Assembly: GCA_903632075.3 (NCBI GenBank)
Contig: CAHIKZ030002080.1
Coordinates: 240,001-304,000, forward strand
DNA: 64,000 bases
Direction of reading: 5' to 3'
Source of the DNA: Acanthosepion pharaonis
Lineage: Eukaryota; Mollusca; Cephalopoda; Sepiida; Sepiidae
The translations under genes and the position numbers were made by a program. Of this stretch, positions 1 to 12,072 are shown in pieces. The notes below the pieces were generated by a model. It was not told where the DNA came from. It worked only from the letters and a program-made list of their open reading frames with translations, and did not search any database. Numbering within the stretch: position 1 is the first letter of the stretch; every line of letters starts with the position of its first letter.

Positions 1-189
1 AAATATAACAACAGTTAGCAAACATCTAAATGGGTTTGTCAGCCCCTCTCTTGTAAAAAAATCAAGAACGAAATATATGCATAGTGACTAAAAAAATATA
101 CAACCTCAGACGTATTTATGCAAAAAAAAAATAAAACATTAACTTAGATTTACATATTTTTCATACACACACACAAACATATATATAAA

Positions 190-372
190 AGTGAATGCTG
201 AGGTCACAGCAATGACAGTCTGTTTCATGTTTGAAATTTCATGTTTAAGCATGAAAACAGACTGTTACCACTTGGTGTTGACCTCAGTGTCAACTTATAT
301 ATTTACATACACCCATTCTCTTGTATTGAGCACTTTTACTTATAAATATCGCATAACTTAAAACAATATTTT
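190..372. repeat. Microsatellite-associated hairpin repeat (family H)
   Basis: Arms at about 190-229 and 250-294 are imperfect inverted copies meeting at catg...catg; each holds the core acagtctgttt or its complement. The sequence then runs through an AT-rich tail into the (TA)n at 379. Single-arm relatives containing catgaaacagactgt occur near 4100 and 25640. I see no coding potential. It could be a MITE-like or foldback element; the class is not established. Confidence 0.6.
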
Positions 373-374
373 AT

Positions 375-378
<4 letters not shown>

Positions 379-430
<52 letters not shown>

Positions 431-474
431 TAGAGAGAGAGTAAAATAAATACACACACACACACACACACACA
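379..474. repeat. Compound microsatellite (TA)n-(GA)n-(CA)n
   Basis: About 40 bases of TA, then about 22 of GA with one interruption, then about 23 of CA. It follows directly on the family H repeat. Confidence 0.95.
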
Positions 475-727
475 AGAGTGGAAAAATAAGTCCATAGACT
501 GACATAGTTATGAGCAAACTTTGAAATTTTCACTGTATAATGTTTCATCTATAGGACTCTTGGAGAAAACCCGGGTTAAGTGTATTGACTAGGAAAGAGA
601 TTAAGCTGAAAAATAAATATTTGTTATAAAAAAATAATTTTTTTTGTCATTGGACTATGAATTTTATTGACTTGTGTGTGTGTATATACACACACTTACA
701 CATGCATACATTGGCATACAGACAAAT

Positions 728-782
<55 letters not shown>

Positions 783-1580
783 CATGTGAAATTAGTGTAT
801 AGCTGAAATATCATACAGATATCTGACAGGCAAAAGATTCTGAATGCGTCTTTTAAATATGAATTGTATTTCTACAAATAGTCAAGCAGAATACAAAGTA
901 AACTTCTATCTTGGTGGGGAGTAAAAAAAAGGTGGGAACAAGAAAAAAATGCAAATGAAAGTGAGTGGCCCTGCTCCCGAAATAGAAGTAACTCAACTGC
1001 AAATGGAATAAATAGTATGGAAGAGCTTGCCTCTACCACCTCAAAAAAAAAAAAAAAAAGCATACAGAAAATTTTATAAAGTATGGCAGAGTAGAGCAAA
1101 GAATACAGAAGACACAGGTTGCAATTCATTTAACAGACATGTTAAGATGAAGCCATATTGTAAAAAAGTAAAATCCTATAATAAAAGGATGTTAAACCAT
1201 AGCAGAAGCAAAAAGTTGAAGAATGTTACACATAGCTTTTTGTGTTATTATTAGTAAAAACCTTTATAAAGTTAGCTCTCTGAACTGATATAATTTTTAT
1301 TAAATATTTCAAGTATTTTCTTGTTTTTTTTTTCAATTCTTTCTCATGAGGCTTAAGCATTATCAAACAAAAGATTCATTGTAAGTATGAATTAGATATT
1401 ACAAATGTGTAATCCAAACAGCAAAGATGATGATACTCATCTGAATGAATCATAGAATAAGGACAAGGCTTCCTTTCAGAGTTTTAGTCAAGAAACAACA
1501 GATCAGATATGGATGATATCAATGATAATAAGGATTAATTAAGAAAGTTATTTTAAACAAAAACAAGAATGAAAAACAAA
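475..1580. other. Non-coding spacer or intron, nothing identified
   Basis: AT-rich sequence with a compound CA/TA microsatellite at 727-780 and a pure A17 run near 1044. The short open frames here are low-complexity and lack splice or domain support. If the exon at 1586-1672 is real, this is its downstream intron. Confidence 0.5.
727..780. repeat. (CA)n-(TA)n microsatellite
   Basis: Uninterrupted CA then about 42 bases of TA. Confidence 0.95.
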
Positions 1581-1585
1581 CTTAC

Positions 1586-1672
1586 TTCGACATACATCAT
1601 TTACTCTTTTGTAATGATTCTTTTCGGCTTCCTGTAATGTACGAGGCGGTTCATACCATTTTCCATATCTCA
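1586..1672 (-). CDS. Internal coding exon of an unidentified gene
   Basis: Seen on the minus strand: a pyrimidine-rich tract (tttgtctctctttttgcag), an AG acceptor, 87 nt open in one frame, then a GTAAG donor. A branch-point-like ctaat lies about 20 nt upstream of the acceptor. The exon is phase 1 at both ends (2 nt + 28 codons + 1 nt). The peptide starts RYGKWYEPPRTLQEAEK and ends NHYKRVNDVCR, with mixed charged and aromatic composition and no low complexity. It has a higher GC content than its surroundings and no repeat signature. I do not recognise the protein. RYG-x-WY faintly recalls FAM47-type proteins, but the rest does not clearly fit. No start, stop or UTR is visible, so it must be spliced to exons elsewhere; minus-strand candidates are at 45170, 50158 and 59117. 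The exon call is fairly secure; its function is unknown. Confidence 0.75.
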
Positions 1673-1775
1673 CTGCAAAAAGAGAGACAAACAAATTAGA
1701 AAGTTGTTGGTCATTATATCTATTTAACAAATAATAATAATAAAACAACACAAAATAGTACAATATAACCACATC

Positions 1776-2070
1776 CATTGAGGACTTTCAACAGCAACTA
1801 AAATGGATATCACATGTAACTTAAAGAGAAAATAATGACATTAAAGAAGATGTTGACATTCCACACTACTTCAGACAAAAGATTAGGAAGGAAGCTCCTA
1901 TTAATACGGGGAAAGAGTTATAACAGTTACTGGATCTGAGAAACTTATTTACCTGAAAAATTGTTTTATACAAATATTTTATAAATTTCAACCAAAAGTA
2001 GCACTGATTGCCCAGTCAATGAATGATAATGGTTTCTTTATACAGAAATGGTTAATATTACTATTACTAT
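1776..2070 (+). repeat. Interspersed repeat family D, copy 1
   Basis: Shares an ordered series of blocks with copies at 35660-36560 and 56450-56815. These are actttcaacagcaac, tatcacatgtaact, gatgttgacattccacac, attttataaatttcaac and a tail like gaaatggttaatatta. No domain or long ORF is visible. It lies in the presumed intron just upstream of the exon at 1586. Class unknown. Confidence 0.65.
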
Positions 2071-2100
2071 ATTTGATGGTATCTCAAATTTCTGTTACCT

Positions 2101-3640
2101 CCCTTCTCACCAAAAAAAAAAAAAAAAATTGGTTTAAAATATATCTCCCAGATTTTGTATCCAAAGTTTAGTTTTCTGATGGGCTAATGTTTATTCAGAT
2201 CCTATGAACAACTTGTACTAGGATAATTGCATCATATTGTAATATTAAATGCAAATAAGAAGTATATATAAAACATAACAGTAATTGCTTGATTAGGTGC
2301 TTAGCAACAAAGATAATATGGAGGTTAATAGTTGCCAGTGTCAAATTAATATAGTAAATTTACTGTTGTAAAATGTCAAACCAATTTAGTAACATTTTTA
2401 TAACAAACTTTTTGTATGCAAATGTATAAGTAAATGAATTTTCTGTGGATGTGTCTTTTCATAGTAAACAGTCTTACTTGAAATGTTCATAAAAATGGAC
2501 ATGTGTCTAAGATATAGAGGAAGTTCATAAATTTAGTAAATGTTATTACTCACAATTTACAAGTGAAAACAAAGTAAAAGCATGCTCACTTAAAAGAATC
2601 TGACACGTAGTTTTAGCTTTCAGGGATTCTTTTGATCTCTAGCTACATCACTCTTTGGGTAAACTGGAGGCACATGTGCAAATTTGTATAGACAAGATGA
2701 CATTTTTGAGTTGACTAACAACTACCTATTGCAAAGTCTTATATTCATCTGTTTTCAAGAGAACCAAACTGAAAGGTTCTTGATGTCATTGAAATCAACA
2801 GTGACTGGCTAAAAATTATCTTTTTATAATTTGTTGTCTATACTTTGTCTGCAGGTTGTTTTATCTTTTTTTGCGACATTTTCCTGGAGCCATTTGTTTT
2901 TATGTGTGTCAGTTGACTTTTTAGTGTAGTTTTTTGAATGCCTCTGAAATCTTTACACACTGGTTATTTTATTTATTAAATTTTGAATATTACTATAAAT
3001 ATTTGCATTATATACATGCACCAAGAAACATTTTTTAAGTTTATTTATCTAAAATAAATACATTCGATAAAAAAGACAAAACAAAGAAAAAAATGTAGCC
3101 ATCAATCACAATTTTCATGTGGGTTGTTCTTGTGCATATACATATATTGGCTATCTCCTTGTAATTGAGTATAACCATTACACAACATTAATCAAGATAC
3201 TTGGTGTTGCAATTGAATATGGCTTTTTCAGCAAACTTAGACCGCAAAAAAGAAAAAAACAAAGTGACAAAAAGACAGTTTTTCCATTGATACCACTATG
3301 ATTAGAATTGTAATAAAACCTAAACATATGAAAGTGAATTTATATATTTTCTTAGTTCTTGAGAATTGACAACAAAAATAATAAACAAGCAAGGCAATAA
3401 AGCTACTAAAAGAAGGGTTTACTGAATGTTAGAGAATATAAGAGAAAAAAACACTATTAAGGAAAGAGAACAATAGAAACATAAGAATTAAGTCAGAATC
3501 TAAATTACATATACTTGTAATGATTATTTCAGCTTTTAGTTGTTATAAAGAACTCATGAGATCTGCCATTGTAAGTGTAGAAAAAATTTGAAATTTAGTG
3601 TATATAAATAAGTATTTATAAATTAATAAAATAGATTTTC
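2101..3640. other. Unassigned AT-rich sequence
   Basis: No recognisable gene, RNA or mobile-element domain. It contains an A-run near 2111 and scattered short open frames. A 29-nt minus-strand microexon-like piece near 2481-2509 has plausible splice sites but no other support. Confidence 0.4.
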
Positions 3641-3732
3641 TTTAATCAATACAAACATTGTTTTTGAATGTCCTGCTGAAGGTGAAATCATGAAACTCAA
3701 GAGTTGACATCAAGTAAGTGTTATGAAAATAA

Positions 3733-3733
<1 letters not shown>

Positions 3734-3801
<68 letters not shown>
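3734..3801. repeat. (AT)n microsatellite
   Basis: About 66 bases of pure AT, among the longest in the window, directly followed by a palindromic repeat. Confidence 0.97.
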
Positions 3802-3805
<4 letters not shown>

Positions 3806-3990
3806 CCAAGAGGATAAAATGCAGGTAGAGCTCAATGTACAATATAGAGCAAGAATATAATATAAAAGGCTCAAACACTAATATACCATGGTTATAATTT
3901 ATTACATTGTAATCACAATCCAATTCATCTGACCTTCAAATTCAAAAAACTTTTTGAATTTGTAGGTCTGATGAATTGGATTGTGATTAT
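3802..3990. repeat. Palindromic repeat with 38-nt near-perfect arms
   Basis: Arms 3911-3948 and 3951-3988 are complementary at 36 of 38 positions with a 2-nt centre. The left part (3802-3948) matches the complement of 19360-19505 block for block, including ccatgg and the aggtctgat core. The palindrome is therefore a repeat terminus present in inverted copy. It could be a foldback end, or two head-to-head copies that lost the middle. Confidence 0.75.
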
Positions 3991-4082
3991 GATTCCAATT
4001 AAATTTTCTTTGTGTCATATTCAAAAAAACAGGTTTAAAGAAAGGTTGCTTCCCAATTATGCATTAATTTAAGATAAGAATT

Positions 4083-4165
4083 GAGATAACATGATAATCG
4101 CATTTAAACATGAAACAGACTGTCACTACTGGGTGTTAACCTCAATGTTCACTTTTATATTTATG
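4083..4165 (+). repeat. Family H repeat fragment
   Basis: Contains catgaaacagactgtcac followed by a gggtgttaacctcaatgt block. The same order occurs at 250-295 and 25638-25690. Confidence 0.6.
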
Positions 4166-4639
4166 CAGGAGAGCATATTTTTTTTTCTTTTTTAAGAATT
4201 CTTGAATATTCAGGTCAGTAATCAATACAAATAAAGATACTGTATAATAATAAATGCAGAATCTACTCCAATAGGATTATCCACTAAAAATAATGTTTAA
4301 AGTGATTATATATATGTATTAAGTAAAAAGACAATAGGAAAACTTTGATTTAGCTGACATGTTTCATCCAATGTGAACTTTTTCAAAGCAAATAAAGAAA
4401 TTAATTTATTGAAACAAAGTATCTATAGACAACAAACAGAATGTTGTTAGCAACTAGAAGAATTTAGAAACGTTATTGTATATTCATCTGGTCAACTGAA
4501 AAATTATATCAATTACTTTATGCTTGAAGAGAATATTTTCACGTGTAGAAATATTGTTTGTATTGTTGTGTTGACGGATTCAACCATTTTCTTTTGTTTT
4601 CTTGATATATTTGTTGTATACGTTGGCTTGGGAGAGTAG

Positions 4640-5435
4640 TCATTCTATTAGGAAAGGGGGATATTGGGAAAAAAAACCTGGGCATAGATTTATATTTAGA
4701 TAATATTCAATGGCAGCACTCTCAAGGTTTTTCCTTATGAGTGAATTATTTTCTTTTTTTATGAGTGCAGCATTTATAAAATCAAAATTGTGGTTGAATT
4801 TATTTCTATGCATGACTAGTGAATTTGTTAAATTGTTATTTATAAGGTCACTTTTGTGCTCATACATGCATTTTCTAAATTTCGGCAGGTTTTTCCAATG
4901 TATTGTGAGGAACAGTTTTGGTAACTTATTTTATATATGCCTGCGTCACAAATATTATTGCTATGGGTGTTTGAGGATCTGATTATATCCATAATGGTTT
5001 TGGAAATGTTTGTGATTATTTTGAGATTATTTAGATGGTGTAGGTTGTTCTGGATAGTAGACATAACAGAGTTGATCAGTAGTATTATGTATCTGTTCTC
5101 ATATAATCTATTATTACGAATATTTTTTTTGTTGCAGTTGTATGCCTTTCTTCTTGCATTGTGGATGAAATGATATGGGTATTGAATGTGTTTCTATGTA
5201 TGTTTCATCTTTAGGTAAATATTGGGGGCTACAGATTCTTAATGCTCTCTAAGAGAAAACTATAATAATTCCAGATTTAATTTTAGAAGAGTGGTTTGAG
5301 TGGAAATTGACCAGGTCATTTTTGTTGTAGCTTTTCCATAAACATCAAAATTGAGTTTGTTATTGTTTCTGTGTAATATGATATCTAGGAAGGGAAGAGT
5401 GTAGTTGGTTTTCAGTTTCAAAGGTGAAATCTATT
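4640..5435 (-). mobile_element. Penelope-like retroelement relic (RT thumb + GIY-YIG endonuclease)
   Basis: Read on the minus strand from 5435 downward, broken frames give LPFLDIILHRNNNKLNFDVY (end of the reverse transcriptase, near 5400), then IKSGII...RALRICSP (thumb, near 5260-5210). Next comes GIYKISYQNCSSQYIG at 4894-4941, and then EHKSDLINNN with a helix-rich tail to about 4640. GIY followed 13 residues later by YIG, behind an RT thumb, is the hallmark architecture of Penelope-like elements. The endonuclease would nick target DNA for reverse transcription. Several frameshifts and stops are needed to read through, so the copy is dead. The N-terminal RT half is missing; the 5' side ends near the (AT)n at 5446. 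Assignment to the superfamily is confident; the clade is not determined. Confidence 0.8.
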
Positions 5436-5442
5436 GTAGTTA

Positions 5443-5445
<3 letters not shown>

Positions 5446-5495
<50 letters not shown>
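5446..5495. repeat. (AT)n microsatellite
   Basis: About 50 bases of pure AT at the truncated 5' side of the Penelope-like relic. Confidence 0.96.
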
Positions 5496-5497
<2 letters not shown>

Positions 5498-5499
5498 TT

Positions 5500-6350
5500 T
5501 CTTTAATTTTTATAGTTTGCATCTGGCTGGAAGGTGATAACATTTCATAATAATTGATGGTTAAGTAGTCTATCTATTGAGCTTTCCTAAATCTACAAAC
5601 ATCTAACACGTTCTTCAAGACAACACCAGTTTTTTATAGACTTATTACTTCATATTTATTACATTCTCATTTCATACAAACTATTATATATTTATTTAGA
5701 TTCATTCAATAACTCATTTCAGTGAAAGAGAACACTTTTCTTTGTTAAAATGTCTAACTAAAAAAACTAATTCTTTTCTGCATTCAAAATTTGTCTTCTT
5801 TTTCCAAATTTGTCACTGAAACTGAAATGCCTCAAAGCTTTATATTTTTTAAGCTGAAAGTCAGAGACAAAAACGGAAGTAACTATGTTACTTACAAATA
5901 TCAATCCAGAGAGGTATAATTTTTTTATCCAGATTCACATCTACTCAGTGAATGCATCACAAGTCAGAGATAGCAAAAAAGAAAAAAAGAAAAGAGAAAT
6001 TCACACTTCCATAACAAAAGCAGAGATTAACTCTACAAGACAGAAAATAGTCACCATGGATGAGGGAACAGAAGATATGAAATATCCCAGGAATGATTAA
6101 AGTTGAAGTGTGTGGGATATATAACAAGAAAAACAGTGACCAAATAGATGACAAAAATGAAAGGTCTTTGCTGGCAAGACATTGCAGAGAATAGCATAGT
6201 CATGGTCAACCTAGACGGCCGTGGGAAAGGCCTATGTTGTGCAGAGAACTCACAATTGTCATGCAAAATTTTGAGAATAATGATATTTTAATTAGCATCA
6301 AGTAATAAAATTACAACTAATAAGGAAAATTAACTTTTTATTTTACAGGA
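5500..6350. other. Unassigned sequence
   Basis: No domain is recognised. A somewhat higher-GC patch at 6150-6250 has an open minus-strand frame, but it has no splice sites or family resemblance I can support. Confidence 0.35.
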
Positions 6351-6355
6351 AAAAC

Positions 6356-6668
6356 AGTCAGTCAGTTATGCGCCATGCGTGATACATGCTTAGGTGATCA
6401 TGTATCTTTCGATACATGATTGACGAGGTAGTCCCCCCGCCTCCGCAGTAGGTTGCCATTCCTTTCTGTGGTAGACCATTTGCCATCCAAGGCTATTGAA
6501 CCCAGTCTGCCCTGCTATTTACCCATAGCTGGAGGGAGAAGAAGAGGATTCATACCTTTCCCAAGGGTATTAGCATATAAGTGAATGTAATAGATTTGAC
6601 TGGAATTCGAACTCGGATCTCCGGTTTTTCAATCCAAGCCGCTATCCATTACTTCACCAATCCTCTTG
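6356..6668 (-). mobile_element. tRNA-derived SINE, family A
   Basis: On the minus strand the tRNA-like head has an A-box region (gtaatggatagcgg) and a good polymerase III B box (gagttcgaattcc, around 6602-6615). The body follows (cccttgggaaaggtatgaat, then gggtaaatagcagggcagac), then a segment with ttggatggcaaatgg and a tail ending in ataactgactgactg. A matching copy is at 21879-22128. A perfect 10-bp hairpin with a 4-nt loop sits in the tail near 6403-6426. Cephalopod SINEs with a conserved central domain are known (Ceph-SINEs; octopus OR/OK families); which one this is was not tested. Confidence 0.8.
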
Positions 6669-7179
6669 AAAAATAGTAGAAATAAAATAATTTGTTCCAG
6701 TTGTAAAATATTTGTGCTTTTTCTTTAATCTTTCATCAGTATTGCAAGGCATTGTTACATCATAATATGATGTATTTGAAAACACCCTATGTCAGATATT
6801 ATATATATATATCATTTAGTTCTTAATTTTCTTCTTATATATTGTTTGGGGCATTCTTTTTGGTTTTTATAAGATAAATAAGAATGAAAAGCAAATTAAA
6901 AGACAAATAGCAGAAAAAAATGAATTTGTAACATCCAAAAATTCCAATAAGCAAAATTAGGAAAAAAACAAAAACTTTTATAAAACTGCTTGTAATTCAC
7001 ACAAATATTATTACGAAAGCCAGCAACTGTAGTTGCCTGATACAAATATTCAGAAAGCTACTCGATTATGAAAATTTGACTTGTATTTTGCTATATATCA
7101 AGAAAAATATTTTGTGAGGTGTTCAAGCATATCAGAGTACAAATGGGGTGTTAATATATATATATATATTTTAATTTAC

Positions 7180-7660
7180 TGATAGTACACCCGATACAAG
7201 GCACAAGAGCCACTCAAGCTAAAGGGTTACTAAGAGAGATTGTAAGGGCGGGAGAAGTAAGAGTATTTTTTTTTTTTTCTTTCCACAATGATGTTGTTCA
7301 ATGGTACAAGGCCCAAGAGCCACTGGAGGTAGAGTGTTACAGAGTAAGAGGCACAGTTTATGGGGATATGTGGGGAAGATAACAGTTGACTCTAGACAAA
7401 CAGGTTGAGATTGTAGTGATCAGAGAAGCATTCTCTTGGGTGTCAGTTCCAACAAGCAGTAGTTCATGGAAAGAAGCTATTAAAATGGAACTTGCATTTC
7501 ACCACTGGAATATGAAAGGAATGAGGGTGGCTTGCTACAATGGAATGAGGGTGGCTTGTTACAATGTGCATGGCATAGTGCATTTTAGCTGTGAAAGCTA
7601 GAACAGAATGATCTGTGTTGGTATTATTAAATAAAATGATTTTAAAATATTTGCTCATAT
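7180..7660 (-). mobile_element. LINE family I, 3' fragment
   Basis: Minus-strand frames give KCKFHFNSFFP, then CFSDHYNLNLF, then the 3' tail complementary to cacaagagccactcaag. This is the C-terminus and 3' UTR of a CR1/Jockey-like ORF2, matching 46755-46930. The tail occurs twice (7190-7245 and 7300-7345), so two truncated copies or a tail duplication are present. A 24-bp unit holding gaatgagggtggcttg is duplicated in tandem near 7519-7566. Pseudogenic. Confidence 0.65.
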
Positions 7661-8714
7661 GGGGAGGGGTGGACGTAAAAAAATCATCTTCACCTTCAAC
7701 AATAAATAAAATTAAAATAATGCATTTCTCCCTATTGTTATAAACATGTCTGTTACGTTATTCAGAAATTACTAAAAAAAATAGCAGTCCCAAGTTTTAG
7801 GCAGAACAAGAATGTTCTTCAAAACATCATGTATTGACCTCACCAACAAATAATGACTTTTCATATACATAAAAAACCACATGAAAATTGTCAGAGATAT
7901 TTTTTTTTACAAGTAGAATTAGTTCTTTATTTCTAATATAAGGAATTCCTGCAAGGACATAATCATTGAACAGGAAAGCTACTTGCAAGGTTTAGTACCT
8001 GTCACCTGGGATCCTGCACTCATTGTTAGTCTTTTGTAACATATCTTTGATGTGACAATGACTGTTCACAACCCTGATTTTTATTTGACAATCATTTGCT
8101 ACATTTCCCAAGGTATTAACTCCCAGAATATTTTTCTTGTCTGAAATCTGCTTTAGGTAAAAGAAAAGCTCTCAAATTTTTAATATTTTCTGCTGGTTTT
8201 AAATTTTTTTTTTTAAATTTCCGCTTTCACCCTGAAAGCCATTCTCTCAAGAAGCCATAGAAAACAAACTCCATAATGCAAATTCCTATATGGGATTGGA
8301 TTTCCAGCAACCACCATTTCTTTTTAAGACATTCAGGAAAAAATGCACTTTTCAATTGAACATTTATGAGATTCATTTTAAGTTAAAGGAAATATTTTAA
8401 AGGAATTGAGTATTTTTAGTACATTTAGTATCATATACATTCTGCAGAAAATTGTATTACAAGTAAAATGCATTTTAGACGCAGTCATTCTTTACTACAG
8501 TAGCTGAGTTGTAGTTTGAGATTCTTTAATGGAACCAGGAAATTGGGTTCAAATTCTGACTAAGATTGCTGGCATTTATGATATTTACAAAATTTAGCTT
8601 AGGATGGCACAAGATCAGATGAGGGTAAAGGACTGTTTCATGCCTAATTTGCCAAATAAGAAAAGTCTTTTAAATTTTTCTTTCTTCTTCTTTGTTTTTT
8701 TTTTTGTTTTTTTT

Positions 8715-8795
8715 ACTATTATCCACCTAATACAAGGCTCAAGATTTAGTCAAGGTAGAGGGTTGGAGCAAGAAGTACTTATTACAAAGATTGTT
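8715..8795 (-). mobile_element. LINE family I 3' tail
   Basis: Complement of the family I 3' end (aatacaaggctcaag plus a gtagagggtt block), flanked by poly-T runs. It lies beside another family I copy at 8880-9360. Confidence 0.5.
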
Positions 8796-8879
8796 AGAAG
8801 GATGGAGGTATTGGATGATGCAAAAGATTATAAAAAGATAGAAAAAATAGATATAAAAAGATATTTATCTTTTCTTTTT

Positions 8880-9360
8880 TTTTTTTTTTTAAATCATTCC
8901 AAGCAAGGTAACAGAGCCAGTAACAGACGTGGGGTTACTGAGTGTGAAAGAGTGTGAAAAGCATTATTAAGCAGCAAGAACAATAAAAGATTAGAACTGA
9001 AGAGGACAGAACATAACAATTGACATAGCATTTAAATTTTTGAAGATCAAATTTGACTGGAAAGCAAGAAGCCAAAAAAAGAGTTCCACAAGTGAGAAGT
9101 GCAAGAAAAGAAACTGTTGGCTAGATGTAACCATAAATTCTATGCTATTTCAACTGTAAAATGATGAAATCTTTCCACTAATCTGGAAATGCTCTTAAAT
9201 TCATAGAGTCTAGGTACCATAGCAAAGAGTTCATCAAAACATTTACCATGAAAGTATTTATAAAAATGGCATATGAAAGCTACAGTGGGAAAATGACTGA
9301 AGTCAAGATGCCAGATCAGGACCAATAACAGTGCAGATTTTTCTTTGGATTTTATCAAGG
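8880..9360 (-). mobile_element. LINE family I, C-terminal fragment
   Basis: The minus-strand frame reads FHGKCFDELFAMVPRLYEFK then SRLVERFHHFTVEIA, followed by frameshifted pieces resembling SFFSCTSHLWNSF and the 3' UTR. The KCSDEL and YEFK blocks recur at 13359-13600, which fixes the family. It encodes the region after the reverse transcriptase of a CR1/Jockey-like LINE. Truncated at the 5' side and decayed. Confidence 0.7.
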
Positions 9361-11500
9361 ATCTTTAAATATATAGCAAGAGCACCAGACCATATGTGTC
9401 ATCAATATTTTAAGCATGGATGAATGGTAGATTTGTAGATATGTAAAGACAGATTCTAACAAGAAAAATTATATGGCAGGACACCGTGAACCAATCTTCC
9501 TAGCAGCAGACCTATCAATTGATTCCATATAATCTTTCTATTTCATCTCAGTGGAAAACATTAGCCAAAGACGGTGTAACTGATGATAGAAAGCAGAAAG
9601 GGTTCTCTCAGATGATCAAATCTACGAATATTGTGTATTTGGGTAGCAAAAATTTCTTTTAAACATGTTTGTTTCATTGAATCTGACAGATGAACAAATT
9701 TTTTTATTAAGTTTTTCTAATGTTGTTAGTTTTCTTTTTGGAAGGATTAAGGAATTGCAGAGACTGTCCGCAATGGTTATTGTCTCATTGTCTCAAGCAC
9801 TTTCTGCCAATTCATTAGTCATTTTCAAAGGGTCTGTTGTTAATGTTTTTTTCATGTTCATGTAAAAATGTGTATTTTGTAATAGTATTAGTAATAATCT
9901 TAGGCTGTGCAAAAGGATGTGGCATTACTTTATGTTGGGGTGTCTTTGTAGAATACGACCGTCATATTTAAACTATTGTTAAATAAAGTAAGGTTGATGT
10001 TTGGTTTGAATTTTTTTTTGCATAAAGAGAATAATGGCATTATAAACTAGAATTTTTCTAATGGGAGCAGGCAATTTTTGTGGGTGTTAAGATGTTTTTT
10101 TGTTTTTTTTTTATGGCACTTAAGTGCTTTGTCATTTTTCTGGAGAGAGTCATTGTCATGTGTCCAGTGCAAATTATCAAGGCTTGTGATATTTCATTTG
10201 TGGGAAAGGAGTTGTAGAGTGGAAAATAATTTATCACCCACAATATCCTAGGTTATAGAATCAACCCATCAACTATAGAAGCAAATATTAATATTACCTA
10301 TCATGTGTTAATTAAAGAGAAGATAGATAGTGTCAGGTAATTTCTGACTCCTGAGAAACCATGAAAGACAAGTTCAACATGACATCCTAACAATTCTTTA
10401 GCTCCATAACAAACCAAGCAATCATGTAACCAGATATTACCTGTCACTTGGAAAGGAGATGGGCATTGCCATGTAATTTCTTTTGCTCACAAACATAAAA
10501 ATCTAATATGGCACCAATGTAATACAAGTAGTTTATTTAACATATTTCATCAAAGGGCAAGTCTTTCTTTTTTTTTTTTCTCTTGAAAAGGATAAGATGT
10601 CTCACATGATGCTTTTCAAAGAAAAACAAATACCTTTGAATTTAGTTAACATTCATTATTTGTATGCATTTCAATATAAGTAAAATGTACAGAAAAGAAA
10701 ATGAATAAAGCTTTTTCTCATCTCCATTGCATTTCAAATCCTTAGGGATTGGGTTTTATTCAGAAGACATTTCTGATTTACATTTGCAGAAGATTTCAGC
10801 AGCCATGTTTTTTTATCTTTTAGGTTGACTTCATTATTAAAACATTACAAAAAAAAATTACTGCAGCTTGAACTGAGGTCTTGTAGGTGTTTCCCTTTGA
10901 TTTTGGTGTTCTCTTGCACAATAAAACACCAGATAAAAATCTTTTCTGCTTTGTAGCATTGCTTTTGATGATTTTCAAACTTTTTTCTATTCTTAGCGGC
11001 TCCTCTGCACAAATCTCTCCATGAATTTTGTTCTCCAATACAAAAAAATAAGAGAACAGTTTTAATCAAAAGATGCTAATTTGCTTAAAACTGCCACAGC
11101 AATTTGAAGACCCCAAAGTCAGGAAGTAAATACAAAAGAGGATCCATGGAATGTTAATGCCTTCATACAGATTTTTAAGAAATTTCAGAGAAATTCTCCA
11201 AGTTCATATTTCTTCAAAGTGAATAACAAATCCATAGTTAAAAAAGGGCTATTTTTTTTTTATCCATTTCATGAATAGGATTATTCTGGGTTAAAGAGGA
11301 AATTTTAATTGACATTCATTTTATTTTAAGAGTTGGATTTAACAAAAAATTTGTATTAAAAATTTCTTTTATTTTTCTTTTCAGATGATTCAAGGAGATG
11401 ATTACTTCTACAAAAATTTAAAAAGAAAATGAAATTTTATTTTGAATTAAACATTTTCTCAAAAACTAAATAATCAAATAAAAATTTAAAACAATAATTT
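9361..11500. other. Unassigned AT-rich sequence
   Basis: No recognisable gene or mobile-element domain. Homopolymer runs occur near 10094 and 10568. The overlapping minus-strand open frames at 10820-11069 have no known resemblance. Confidence 0.4.
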
Positions 11501-11514
11501 TAGACATGAACAGT

Positions 11515-11665
11515 GGAACAAGAACAATCTATCCCTGTAGATTAAATAAAGGATTCAATTCAGAATTCCATGTAGGTTACCAAGATCTATATACACTTGA
11601 GGAAAACTGGAAGACACAATGGCCAAAACCTTGCGATAAATAAATTTTCAAATTTATTGTCTACG
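11515..11665 (+). mobile_element. SINE family C, 3' part
   Basis: Blocks ctgtagattaaataaagga, attcaattcagaattcc and ggccaaaaccttgcgat match 24115-24240 and the complement of 47560-47690. The tRNA-like head is missing. Confidence 0.5.
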
Positions 11666-12072
11666 TTTGAGGTTGTTTTTTTGTCTGTATTTAATGACAC
11701 TTCAATACTAGAACATTGATTTGTGTCGGAGGTTTATCTTATTTTTTTTTAAGGTGAATTTTATATAAATGTACCACCCCACACACAGTCAGATTTAGAT
11801 GAAAAGAAGTTCTAGGCTAATCGACTTGTAAAGCCACATGAAATCCCCCATTCTCACGAGTAGAGGAAAATGAAAGAGTGTTAAATTAAACAATTTGAGT
11901 AAAGTCAAGGAAGATAATGGGTGTTTAAAATTACTGAAGGCTTATTTAGAGTCTACAATGCATTATGACAGCATGTATAAGAAAAGCCTATGACAATTGT
12001 CAAAAAATATTATCCACCTTGGCTGGAGGCCCCCTAGATTTTAAGGCATTAGTCTTCAGCTTGCTAAGCCTA

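Noticed and set aside
2481..2509. 29-nt minus-strand microexon
   Set aside because: Good-looking splice sites but no phase or composition support; expected by chance in 64 kb.
8604..8957. 117-codon plus-strand open frame
   Set aside because: Antisense to LINE family I 3' sequence, with poly-F runs from T tracts.
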